A DNA stretch of 64,000 bases from positions 310,001 through 374,000 of the forward strand of contig NW_027490127.1 of assembly GCF_050948175.1 (NCBI RefSeq), in the 5' to 3' direction. Below the pieces are notes generated by a model, which was not told the DNA's origin, made no database searches, and was given only the letters and a program-made list of their open reading frames with translations. This document shows, piece by piece, positions 39,501 through 51,764 of this stretch. Numbering within the stretch: the first letter of the stretch is position 1; every line of letters begins with the position of its first letter. Source of the stretch: Xylocopa sonorina (Eukaryota > Arthropoda > Insecta > Hymenoptera > Apidae). The translations under genes and the position numbers were made by a program.

Positions 39501-39748
39501 GAATGTAAATGCGACACTTCCTTGCAAGGAAATAGCGTTTGCCGATGTCTACTTATCGTAGCAATAGAGTTCTAATGCTTCTTAAAACGCAAAACCGCAC
39601 CTCACTTCTATGTTTCATGATGTTATAATATTCATTGCGAAGTGTCATGTAAACCTCGTATTCTCTTCAAAAGAATGTAAATGCGACACTTCCTTGCTAG
39701 GAAATAGAGTTTGCAGATGTCAACGTATCGTAGCAATAGGGTGCTAAT
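36526..39748 (+). repeat. Satellite right-hand tail with truncated last monomer
   Basis: About 18-19 monomers of types A, B and C without a repeated multi-monomer block that I could see. The last unit begins at 39665 and runs only 84 bp, stopping after GGTGCTAAT at 39748. The next bases, CGGGACGCCG, are unrelated GC-rich DNA. Divergence here is lower than at the left edge. Confidence 0.75.
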
Positions 39749-41150
39749 CGGGACGCCGCGCTGGGAGCCCCGGATCGTTCCGCGGGAGAGAAATAATGGA
39801 AACGTGGTTTTGGCGATCGGTAGGGGTGTGCGAGAAGAGCGAGGACGGGTGGCGCGGAAACTAATTATCTTCAGCTCGAACGAGATGAATAAATAACTAC
39901 AGCCCTATGGCTGTGGTAAGTGAAATCGATGTTTCGATCGTATTCCCTTAAAGCTATTATTTTCTATTCCCAACGATTCACAATTAATATAGTACATAAA
40001 AACTGATCGATTGTTCAAAGGTTGTTCGTACATTTACACGTTCGTCGCATGTTCCTTTTGCATTCTCTTGTCCCAATCGAAGTTTTCTTATTAATCCACA
40101 AAGTATCTCTGACAACAGTCTCCGGGACGAAAAAGAAAAGGAACGAGACTGTCCGCAGGAGCGTTCTTATGACAGGGGCAGGGTTAAACGGATCCGTTGT
40201 GGTGCAGCACAGTAGCGATCGGGGACACGCGCGGTTGACGCAGCGACCGAGCCGGAAAGTTAACAAGGGCGGTCGCGTCGATCCTCGGAATTAATTAAAA
40301 CCATCGTCGCGAGGGGGACGTGTATTTTTATCTGTCCCTGGTCTCGGCGACACATCTATCTCGAGGCAGCCGGACCACGCGCAAAGAGAGGAGTTCTGCT
40401 ACCGCTACGGCTACCGCTACCGCAGCTTTATCTACCCTGCCAATCCTAATACGCGTCCGCTTATAACTTTTCCTGCGAACAAACGTCGAGGGAGACGCTC
40501 TGGTACTCGATCGAACGGCTGTCCTCGACAAATTGTCGCCGGTTCGCCGGAATATTTCTTGCGTCGCGTTTACTCGCGATCGAGTGGACGATAACGAAGT
40601 CGTTCCCCATCTTCCGAGGTTGCTTACCGTTGGAGTAACTCGTGGACGCGTCGACAAAAAGACTCGAGCGAACCTCGAACCGGAGGAACTATCGCGGAGC
40701 AGCCAAGCCGGCTGCTCCCTTCTATCGATCTCGACTTCTTCCGTTTCCTTCGCGATTCGACGATGCCCTCCTCGGACCATCCATTCCCTGCCGTCGTCCA
40801 ACACTCTGAAACCGAATCCACGGAACGTCTCGCGAGCTGGTCGCGGCGGCAACGCATCAGCCACCGCGAACCGCGCTATTACCAGAACTCGTCGACGGTA
40901 CCTGTCGCTAGTCGCTGCCCCTGCGTGGATCAGCGGGTCGAGAGAAAGAATCAGAGCGACGAGGACGCGGCTACGCGAGTATCAGCCACGAGACAGAGAC
41001 GGAACGGCAGCCTGGACGGCGCAAAGGCTTCGACTCGCAAGCCGCACGTTCATTAATCTTGATCGGATCAGTCGAGATAGCGGCGAGCTGTTTCGGAAAC
41101 CCTCCCCCACCAGGCGTTCTCATCAAGTCCCCTAGTACCATCGCCTCGAC
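39749..41150. other. Unique DNA next to the satellite; no gene recognised
   Basis: GC-richer, non-repetitive sequence starting exactly at the satellite edge. Several long overlapping open frames occur on both strands (for instance 40328-40864 minus and 40533-41135 plus), but their products are arginine- and serine-rich, overlap each other and show no motif. They are best explained by low stop-codon frequency in CpG-rich DNA. A small hairpin, ACAGCC-CTAT-GGCTGT, lies at 39899-39914. Confidence 0.6.
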
Positions 41151-41213
41151 CTTCTCCTTCTCCTCCTCCCTTTCTTCTTCTTCTTCTTCTTCTTCTTCTT
41201 CTTCTTCTTCTTC
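41151..41213 (+). repeat. 63-nt pure pyrimidine tract with (TTC)14
   Basis: Positions 41151-41213 are uninterrupted C/T on the plus strand, ending in 14 perfect TTC units (41172-41213). It is a microsatellite, and such homopurine-homopyrimidine tracts can adopt triplex (H-DNA) form. The poly-lysine and poly-glutamate stretches of overlapping frames are translation of this repeat. Confidence 0.95.
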
Positions 41214-44200
41214 AACTCCGGCTTTGCCTCCTCCGACGCGTCTCGAAGCTCCTTTTTCTTTCTGCCAACCCGAACTCTTTCCTGGACCCGCGTCTGCACA
41301 CAGAGGGTTTCGGGGCGCAAGAAAACCCCCAGAACGGATCGGCACCGCAGTGCCGACGACGGCCAACCGTTTTAATTCCGGCTGGATCGACTGCCAATCC
41401 CCTTCCCTCGACCTCGCTCCTCCCACCAGCCACCCCTGACCCGGCTAGAGAGCCTTTATAATTCATTAAATTCCTTTTCCTCCTGTTGTCCGACCCTTTC
41501 GACGCGAACTCCGTGGATCGTGCGGCTCGCTGGTTCGCGTGTGCGTCGCTCCGTCGAGTGCAACGCGGGGGTGGCATTCTGTTTGGCGCAGCGTATATTT
41601 TTAGCGAGAACACCCGGGGTGAATTTTTGTAATGGACACTTCGAGAGCGTCTAGATTGTAGTTGGTAACGCGAGGGGACGAAATCGAGGCGTTCGAGACT
41701 GAGGATCGGCAACACAGATTGCAACGCGACGATTCCAATCGGGGAAACGTCGTTTCCAGCGAGCGAGCAAAGTGGAAGCAATTTTCTGTTGGAATATTAA
41801 AAAGTACCCCTGTCGCAGCGGTACCGTGGCGGGGCAAAAACCGTCCGCGGCAGCCAGCACAATGGCGGACAGCGGTGGCCAGTGGGTAGCCCCTTTAATT
41901 TCACCAGAATCGCCTGTCAATCCTCCTTCATACCTGCTCCTTATAATTCATTAAAATTCTTTTTGCTTGCCTGGAAACGTGACGGATCTTGTTTTCAATT
42001 TAGTAGAGCCCCGACTGCGACTACCATAATGCCCCGCATGAGCTACCCGCGGAATAGCAATGAGCCCCCTCGGCGGGCTGCGTGAGTCGCGATCGGGATT
42101 CCTGCGTAGAAACTCGTTTTCGGCCGCGGCGAATGAATTCCGAACGTCGCGACGGGGGAAATTGGAATTTTTGCACCACCGCACAACCCCCTTGATATTT
42201 TCTCCTCTTCCACCTGCTTTGAATAATATAATAACAACTGACCACGGGAGTTCCTCGACTACGGTGGATCTTGACCCTTTATTTGCTCGAGCCACGCGAG
42301 GTACGCTGTGTGTGTGTGTCAACGCGCGTTAAACACGGCGTACTCGTTACTTAACAAAGTTCAGTGCGCAAGATTAATGATTTTTCTTCGTTTTCGCCTG
42401 TTCTCACGAATTAATTTTGTCTTCCAGCAAATAGCGTGACTTTCGTATTTCACTGAAGGTCCCAGGAGGTCTGATTTATCTCTCATCGGTGAGAAAATGT
42501 TGATTTTTTTCGGGATCGTGGTGTGAAAATAAAAATGAACAGCGCAGTGAACGGTATCCATGTTTTTCGTGATATTCGACGACACGTTTTGCCAGTGGTT
42601 TACGCGAAATCCAGGGAGTGACCAGCGACCCTTGGTCCTCGAGCATCCCCTTCAACGTTGACCGAATTCGACATTAACACCCTTCGCGTAATTAATCCTG
42701 TAATTCCATTGACTCGTTTCCGGGACGAAGTGGGATCAGTATTAATCCTGTTCGTCAAGAATCGTGGCATTTTCTTACGCGAAACTTTTACACTCTATCG
42801 AGAGATTAACGTCGTCTTCGCCTTATAAAACAGTTGCTGGCTCTCGTCGGTTCTTCTGAAACAAGAAATGCTATAATATAATGCTTACGCTTTGGCGTGT
42901 TAAAAATCGGTAAAAACAACATCAGCCTTTGAAAGTCAGCCTTTGAGTTCGAAACGCGAGGTACGGCTCACTCCTCCTGTCTGTTTTGCGGTCCTTACGC
43001 GGTGATTGAATGTTAGCAAAGGCACGCAGCGCGATTCCTTTATCAATTAATAAGCCGTGACGACTCGGAATTAAATCGTTCGCCTTGATCGTGTTCGCAA
43101 AAACGATAATCCACCGGCGGTAAAGAGGGAAATCGAACGGCGAGGCGGCGAGCGATCATAGCGGAGCAACTCGTGACGCGCATAGAATCGCCATTTCAAG
43201 CTCCTCTTCACAGCTGCTCTCTTTTTTCCGTCCCACTGCTCTGCTCCCATTGTGACAGCCCCACTCGAGCGCAACGCGTGGACACGAGCTACGATTCTCC
43301 ACAGGGTCCATTTCAAAAAACGTCTCAATCTCGACGCGCCATCGGCTCGACCAAAATCCTTGCCACTGGTTCTTTACAAAAATCGTCCTCAGCATCGCGT
43401 CCCCTTCAATTCCAATTCTAATCGAAATTAACCAAAGAATGCAGCGATTCAGCGGAGAAGTAACAGGAAATCTGGACTTGTAATACGAATACTGTAGCTT
43501 GTCGACGAAAATCGTGTTATACGAGATTTATCCGAGCCGACCGACTTAAGTAATGATCTCTTCTCGACGTCGACTCGAGTCACTTCTAGAGTTTCGCGTG
43601 TCTCAAAGAACGCCGCGACATTTCGACCGATTTGTCCATTTTTCCGGGGCAGCGTCGCGCACCAAATTAATGACGCTTCCACGGGAAGGCCCGGACGAAA
43701 TGAATTGGAGCCCCCGGTGCACGCATCCCTGTTTCTCACGGGTCCACGTCTATCCGGGACCGGAGGATTGACCCTTCGATACAATTAAAAGAAGGGTCCG
43801 CCCTGGACTATTTGGTCCTGCCTACAACAACATCCTGCCGCACTCGCCGACAGGGATTGGACGAGGAGAGGTCCTTTGACATTGGTCCACGGCCGAATTC
43901 CAGGGCCATTATTAACACCCCGCTGTTTTCCGCTCGCTCCGTCTCGGTTTTCATGGCTGCTTCGCGCGGAGGGTGAAGAAATATTTTTGTAGACCTCGAA
44001 AGTTCGAGTTCGGGTCTCGAAAATGTTTAGTTAACAGATATTAGAGTTGGATCGCGTGAATTGGAAATTATACGGGTGTTTATTTTCTCTGGAAAGGGTG
44101 AAGTATTAATTGATCCTTTGTAAAAATGTCTTGACGCGCAAAAGGATGAAAAAATAGTTTGGAAGTTTGATAAATATTATAGAATGCCAAGTTCAGTTGA

Positions 44201-47200
44201 ACTGACACGATCACGAGGCACGTAATTGATCGACGGGCCGATGAAATTAGAATCGATTGGGTCGCGCCGATTAAAGCGTTAATTGGCCAAGGCGAAATTG
44301 TCAATTTCACCGTGTTACGTAAATAATGAGCGAGTCCGTAAACAAGCTCTGATAGACGCTTAAAACAAACCCTTAATTGAATTCACACTTAGTCATTCCG
44401 GCTCGCTCGGAAACCGGCGAGTCATCCGGCACTGATTTTTTCCCCTCTTCCTGTTTGCCCTCTTGTTTCGACCAATTTACTCCCGTATCGCGATTCCTGC
44501 CAATAAGCTTCGCCACCAAACGAGAAAACTTTTCCTCCCTTCGATATCTTAACCTGGACCCACGAGATATTAAGAACGTAGACGAACATATCAGGTTATC
44601 GACGCTTTTAATTTTAATAAATCCTTTCTTTTGTTGCGTTAAATGCGAGGCTGGTACACGTCAAACAGCTGTTACACTGTGATTTTGCGTATGTTATATT
44701 CCAGAGAGCGTTATCGAAGCCGCTATTCCTCGTCCCCGTGCCGTTACATTATTCATGTTTAATATCATCAAGTATTTCATCCCCCTCGGACGAAAGGCTG
44801 GTAGCCATCGCTGACGGCCAAGCTAATATCGCCAACATGGTCGCTTCTGTCGCTAGGAGAATATCGCGAACAGTCGAAAATATAGCGCTAACATCGAAGA
44901 ACATATTTTTGCAGAAGTAATAAAATTCTCTGCGCGATAAGTGGTAGGTCTGAAAGAGAAACGTCTGTTCGTAGAACCCGTAATCTGTTCTGAAATCAAC
45001 TATGGTACATTAAGAAGACAAATACGAAGCACATTACCTAGCGACGATTAAGTTAGACGCCGGTTAAATTATAGTATCGTGTACAGAGGCGCATTGTACG
45101 CTCTGTTCGCGTAAGTGGTGTTATTCGGAACTGTAGTACCGCCTTAATTTGCCTAATTACCTGTTTAAATAATCGTTAGCACCTTCTACTTCATCAATCG
45201 TTACGGGAACAGTGATAATCTGCGCCATCAGCTAATTATCACCCTCTCGCTACTCGTACCTACACATTACTGCCATAATGTAATGCCGCTAATAAGGAAA
45301 CCACCGCGTTACACGGACTGATTCTTCCACAAACGTTTCTTCTTTAAACGAAAATAGATTGCTCGAGTGTTACCATTCCATAGAATGAAAAATTAATATC
45401 ACTCTCAATTTTACCACCCTTAATGCACACGCAGAAACCAACAATAAGAACCTAAAATCCACTCCAAATAATCGCAATTGGAAAACGTATACTTGTGAAC
45501 TTCCGTACCTCCACTTTTTTGCTCTCAGCCCTCCACGTTCCGTCCCGTGTCCTCAATTTCCTCACCGTCTCCCACCTCCGTATCCAACAGCGATGATCGC
45601 GCTCGTTTGGGCAACGCTCACGCGAGCGTTACGGTCCGCAGGCCCGCAGAAACAGCCGGGAGCTTTTAATCCAGGGTGTGTCGAAGAAAACGTGGAGATA
45701 GAGACGGGAGGAAGGGCGGGAACAGGGGCGAGCAGCGCTGTCAGCGTCGCGGCGTCGCCAGGGACGCGACGCCATCCCCGTATCCCATCAGGCTCGCCCT
45801 CGTTCCCCGTCCCCGCTTCTTCGCAAAGGGGTTGATGGTGGCTCCGGATCATTCACGGCCGCCGAACGCCGACAATACGCCGGAAATTTCATCGAAACGC
45901 TCGCAACCCCGTTGATTTCCGCGGGGAGCACTCGCCCTGGCTCTGTCTCCGTCCCGTCTGGCCACCCTCGCCGCTCCCGCGTACTTTCTCGATGATCGCC
46001 TCGGCCTCTGGCCACCCTGTCGAACCGTTGAATTATTTTTCGAAAGCTAGCTCTGGCCAGCGTGACGTTACTACGATGAGAACCATCAAAGGGGTAGTTT
46101 GTTCTTCTGGGTTTTTGGAGGTTTTCGAAAAGATTTCAAAGGGGTAAGCGTGAATTTTTGTTAGTCCACTCTGTGTAAATGATTTTAATGTAAGTCTGAG
46201 GAATATGGAGATTGTACATGGATGGAAAATTGGTTATGAAAGTTGAAACTTTGGGAATGAATGAGAGAGTAGATAATATGGCGACGTCGAGGAAGCTGGC
46301 AGCCATATTGAAACGCCATTCGCTTGGAAACGTCCCTCTGTTGAGTTTACTAAATGATCACCGAATTTTACATAATTTACGTACATACTTAATTACATTC
46401 TAACAGAAGAAAAATTATTTCGTTCAGTTAGCAGAGGGTCACACGCGAAAGTCAGTTCGAGACGAGGTTAAATATGATTGCGATTATTAAGATCGACGGC
46501 GATCGGATATTGAAGGAAACCGGGACCACGGGAAGATATCGATAAGTGATTTAGATAAGCGTGAAGCGAATGGATAGAGTCAAAGTCATCGTGCTTGGAA
46601 CAGGCACTGACTGATTTCTTCCTCGCTCTTGCGACTTCTTAATTTCCAGCGAATCCTGGCTTGGACAGGTTCGTTTAACTCTAGGGACACGTAACATTCG
46701 ATAAACCGGCGAAGAAAATTCCGAAACCTTTCATAACGTGCCGCGCCTCGCCAACTTCTAAAGAAGAACCTTATCCTTTCTGAGCAGCGTAGGAACACGT
46801 AGGAAATAGAATCACTTGAAACTTGAAATTATTCGAAAACTTGAGCAACGTCGTTCGATAAACGAAAGAAAAGGGATCAGAATTTCCTCTGCAACGAAAC
46901 TGCCAACCCCTTCGCGATTCACCCCCACGCGAGAGCTACTTCGCGAACTTTCAGAAAGGAAGCTAGTCAACTTCGTCCTCGAGAAGCCGCCCAGCGCCCA
47001 TTAGACTCGAATCGCCTCCCACGAAAGAATTATTCAAATCTCACCCCCTTCCTTCCACCCGGTGACCTCGTTGGTTCGCCAGCCAAGAGGGAATCTTCTT
47101 TAAAAAGCAGCGAAAACCAGATGGAGGCGGTGTAGAAAATACCGGGTGGATAATCAGCGTTGGCCACGGAAGGGAGAAGGAAGAAAGGTGGCAGACAGTC

Positions 47201-47222
47201 GGATTGCGAGCAAAGGGCGCAA
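41214..47222. other. Unique DNA, no gene recognised
   Basis: About 6 kb without a recognisable domain, RNA gene or transposon. It alternates GC-rich stretches (45530-46000, about 43150-43400) with AT-richer ones (about 42350-42600, 45000-45480). A (TG)n run lies near 42310. A 15-base sequence, TTATAATTCATTAAA, occurs twice, at 41456-41470 and 41941-41955. Open frames are short, overlapping and basic. It could be intergenic or a long intron. Confidence 0.55.
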
Positions 47223-47241
47223 GAGAGAGAGAGAGAGAGAG
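47223..47241 (+). repeat. (GA)n microsatellite
   Basis: A short perfect AG/GA dinucleotide run, followed by a GC-rich CAG/CGG-type stretch up to about 47300. Confidence 0.9.
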
Positions 47242-50200
47242 GTGGGCCGGTTGCAGCAGCGGCGGCAACGGCGGCGGCGACGTCAGCGGCAGCAGCAGGG
47301 GTTGCTGAAACAGAAAACGATACCGGAGGGAAGAGAAAACGCGGTGGCCGTGCCAGGGAAGAGCGTAGTCGACGCGAGGCGGGAGAGGGAAAAGAGTGAG
47401 GGGTGGCGGTGTACGGTGCATGGCTCTACGTCGCGATCATTAATCACATTCTCGTGTCACGGCTAGCACCGCGCCGGCAGGGGTACCATAGTAAGGGTAT
47501 ACGCTAGTGGTATGAGACTACTAAAGGGAGGACCAGGATGCTGCCGCTCTTCTGATCATGAACACCGTGGCTGGGCTCCTCCGCCAGAACGACGACGTTA
47601 CGGTTACCGTTATCGTGCACCCCGAGAACTTCGATCCACTTCCAACTATCGTTGCAATCGTGATGAGCACGATGGAAGGAACCATCTGAACGAGTCGACA
47701 ATCGAGGATTTCAAGAATATTTAGCTACCTCGATAGTTTTACTTTGTAAAGAAAAATTCAAGAGTTTGCTACTTTATTTCAGCGAGAGATATTCGAGACA
47801 ATGATACGCTTCGATGCGTCTTGATTACTTTCTTGGTTTTTCCGAACGTTCTAATGGCGGTGGTATTAAGGCGCGAAAGAATGGCGGAGGACGATGCTGA
47901 TTTATTGGTAGCACTCGGCAGCGACGTTGAAAGGGATTGTTGACGATATTACGAATCTTAAACGGGAAGTTATCTAACAAGAATCAAGATAGGGAAATAC
48001 GACTATCCATCCTCACCTCGTTCAGGAAGCTCCTATCTCTTCCTAAGAGGTTCCCGCTCGCTGGTGATGATTGACAACTTCTTGAACTGGATTCAGATTA
48101 CCATACCCTTCTACGAGGAACGCTCGGGGTATTTCGATGTAAATACATGCGGCTCCTCGATCTGAAATGAGGAATCGGTGAGAGCCGATCGTCCATTCAT
48201 ACCAGTTACCGTTATCATTGTTGTGTTAGGGCGATCACCGCGTCCGGATGTTCCATAAATTATATTCATGCTTCAATTAACTAAATTACATCTCAACGTT
48301 ATATTTTTAATCGAAAAAATCTCGACAGAAGGGTCTGTTTTATCTAAAATCGTCAATTTCTACCGAAAAGTGCAACTGTCGATCTTCTCCCCGACTCGAT
48401 CGGTTCACTTCGAGTTCCAAGAACATCGGCCACAGGCCAGGCGTGTCTTTCTATCGGCAATTTACGTACAAAGAGAAAGTGCCGTGGCGTGGATTTCCCA
48501 TCGAATCCACCCTTTTGGGAAACTGGCACACGTCGAGAGAACGGCCTGGGGAACCTTTCAGCGATCCTCCTCAGCTCTGACCGCATCAAAACAATGTCGA
48601 CCGGCGCATTGTTTCGCCTTTAACCCTTTCGGCCGGCTCCGGGTCGAGGATGATCATAAATAAGTCGCGCTCCCGCCACGAGAGGATTTATCCGCACGTG
48701 CAGGTACTCTGCTAATTGCCGTGACGGGACTGGACAGCCGATAGAAATAGTTTCCGTCGTTCGCTATTAACGTGCAACTCTTCCATCGGCTGTTTTCCAC
48801 CTTCCCTTCGAAGCACGCGATATCTCTTTGATGAGGAATTACCCTGAATTTATAAACTTCGGGTTGAAAAAGATATTGTTGGTAGGAATAGCCTGGTAAT
48901 TAATAACTCGGCCCTGGAAGGGTTAATTGTTACCTTCGTCAACATACATTTAAATATAAATCAAACGCAGAGTTCACACTGCGAGAGCACAAACTCCGCG
49001 CTGTTAATCCTCATCCGAGCTGTACAAACAGTGTCCACATCGTCCACTTTATCATCGCACGCGGTACAGAAGATAGCAAGGGCCAACGCAATCAATATCA
49101 CCTCCCTTCCGGCTGAACGCAAAACCGAGCCAGTAAAATTCGCTTGAAAAACCGTGCTATCGCGGCATCGAAACCTGGCCCGGCTTTCACGCGCTCCGGA
49201 TCCGCTTATCATTCGCCTTTTCGTGAACGTGTTCCACGTCCTTTTTCTCTTCTTTTTCTCTCCTTTTCTTTTCCAGGACGACCGTGAACGCGTTCGCCAC
49301 GGGCTGACGCCCGTCTACGACGCCCGCCGCCAGCACCCGCCTTGGGAACGCCGGACACAGATGCTCCGGATCGCGATAAGCCGGTGCACCGAGGATAATG
49401 ACGACGCGATGGGAAGTAGGTCGGCTAATTTTGAAACCAACCACAGTGGTAAGCGTGTTTAAAGGGAAGAACTTTTACGCTGGCAATTACGACGAATCGG
49501 TGAGCCTGGCTGGGTAGATAAGTTCGCTGCGAGCAGCGATGTTGATTTCGTTAGACGATTAAGGGGTGAAGGGAGTTTCGGTGTTCCTGTGTAGATTTAA
49601 GATTACAACAGTTGGTAGGCTGCTTTTTAGTGGTAGTTTCTTGGCTTAGGGGTAAGTTCGAGTTAGCATCGTGCTGTCATCTAGTGGCCTTCTGCGTTGG
49701 TTGATTTGACCATGGGTTGCGTTGTTTTGCCAAAAACATTTGCTAGTCAGTATATTTTCTTAATTTCTAATACTGCAAAATGTAAATCGATGGAATTTCT
49801 CGTCGAGTTGATATTAGATCTTTTATGATAAAAAGCTTGGTGAAATTTGCGAATTTTTCTGGTAGTAAAGTGTTTTCGAAACATTTCTTTAGCTGATAAA
49901 GTCGGAATCTGCGATCGATACGTCGATGTGCAGGTCTCTTCCGTATCGACGAAGAGATATAAGGTAACAGTTTCGTTAATTTCCAATAGGGGACAAGTTC
50001 CAAATTGATAGACTGCCAAATGAAATGGTGTCGCTTAACTTGATACTACGTGTTCGCATTAATCAATTTGCGAAAGATATAATTTTTTATTATAATTACT
50101 ATTGCAGAATTTCTTACTATTCAATTATTTCTTATGCGATTTAAAATCTCTAGGAATGGGGTGAGTAAAGTAATCGAAGCAATTTCTCCTTCAATTTCAT

Positions 50201-51764
50201 ACAGATTTATTTTTACATTATATCCGTATACATAAACACGTGTTAATTCTTAATTATATAACGTTAACATCAAACACATCAACATGTGTTATTCATTAAC
50301 AAATTACAGCATAAATTATCTACATACAGAACCCTTAAAAGTACAGCTATATTAAACGCTCGAAGCCTATCGACAACGCAGCCTATTCTATCGACAAACA
50401 CATCAATCGCCAATATATTCTCAACAATCTAACGCAGAAAACATCGTATCGCTTTAAACGCGCTATACATTGCTCGCAGACGCACACAGCTGGTTGGCTC
50501 TAAAACTAAACGCCCTCCAATGGACGCCGATTCTCTCGAATGCGCCGCCATGCATTGCAATCTAGAGTCGCGTGGCATGTCATCCGTAAGATACCTGTAG
50601 AGACGAGCTTCTGATATTTACAATTCTACAAAAGCCCGGATCTACAGGGTAGATCACGAATGTGCCTATCTTATGCAACCACTCGCATCAGCCGTCGAAT
50701 CTTCAGTAGCGAGAGATCTGCAACACACAAGCTCAATTTTATTTCCATCGAGCCACGGAGCTGGTGGGCGAGTTAAGGACGAGTCGACGGGCTCGGTGGT
50801 CTCCCTCGTCGTCGAATTACGCTCTGCAAAATTCTGCCGCGCGTCCACCACGGTCATTAAATCCCGTTCAACGCGGCGGGGAAGAATTATCCCCGAATTT
50901 GAATACAATTAGAGCAACGACGGAGCGGCTCGATGGTAATCGCGAATTAATCGCGCGATGCCGATTGGAAAATGATCGAGCTGGGAACAACGCGAATGAA
51001 TAACGAGCATGACCGTATAAAGCCAACGGGGATTAGAAATTTCATTCCGTCCGGTGAACCACGTACGTGACGCCGGAAAACCACCGCTAAAACCGGACGT
51101 GATCTCGCATGCACATCCGGAATACGGCTGGAGGAAGTCGTGAATTAATACGATTCCCTGAGCGCGCGATACCATTGCGTCTCGATGATTTTAAACGGTC
51201 AATTTCGTGGACTCCATTGCGTCGCGTTGTTGCGTTCAACGCGTCCGCGTTCGATCGTAGAGAAGTGTGACATAGCGATTGCAAACGTGGACGTTTAATA
51301 GAGGGCCAATAGTCGTGTGTCCTCTTCTGTTAATTCCAGTAGCACTAGATTTACGAGATCGTTAAACAGAGATCGGATAGAGTGCAATTTTCTGGAAAAT
51401 CTTCACGCGACACGAAGAACAGCAAGATCTCGCATGCTTTTTAAACCGATCGACCATCGCGAATCGCACGTACGTACGTGCAACAGGCGGAAGAAAGAGT
51501 GGTTCCATGCAGAGAGCACACTTGGCTGGATCGACGAAGAAAGTACACCAGACGAGAGGTACGTACTCGATTTCACGGAATTCCAATGGGTGAGAATGGC
51601 GCGGGCGCGCGCCTCCGCGTCCACGGAATCGAGGTCAAACTATCGACATGCCAGGAATACGATTAGAAAAGTGAAACGAACGAAGACCACCGGCGATCAC
51701 CATCGAAAACGTTCGACGGAATCCATACCCTCGCATCGGTATTGGTACATGCACGTGCACACGA

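Larger units (their letters stand above)
2563..39748 (+). repeat. Tandem satellite array, ~174-bp monomer, ~214 copies
   Basis: The whole interval is head-to-tail copies of one monomer. The phase marker CTTCAAAAGAATG recurs at 174 bp (for example 4470 and 4644). Other landmarks in each unit are TTCCTTGCTAGGAAATAG, GCAGATGTCTACGTATCG, GCGATATCGC, TTTCATGATAAGATATAATA and GTATACCTCG. One common variant is about 172 bp because ATAAGATATA is shortened to ATGATATA. The array is AT-rich, unlike the DNA on either side. All copies face the same way, and no other element interrupts them inside the window. Size and organisation fit a centromeric, pericentromeric or subtelomeric satellite; which of these is inference. 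Short open frames inside are by-products of the repeat and are not annotated. Confidence 0.98.

Noticed and set aside
2563..39748. Resemblance of the regular array to a CRISPR-like repeat-spacer pattern
   Set aside because: The whole 174-bp unit repeats with no unique spacers, and the host is an animal. It is satellite DNA.
39885..39916. AATAAA followed by an ACAGCC-CTAT-GGCTGT hairpin, resembling a transcript 3' end
   Set aside because: No gene ends upstream, since the preceding DNA is satellite. The combination is likely chance.
40328..41439. Long overlapping open frames of 150-200 codons on both strands near the satellite edge
   Set aside because: They overlap one another, are Arg/Ser-rich, and partly translate the TTC microsatellite. 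No family resemblance was seen.
41456..41955. 15-base direct repeat TTATAATTCATTAAA (41456-41470 and 41941-41955)
   Set aside because: The similarity does not extend clearly beyond the 15 AT-rich bases, and nothing transposon-like lies between. It is likely coincidence or a simple homeodomain-like motif.
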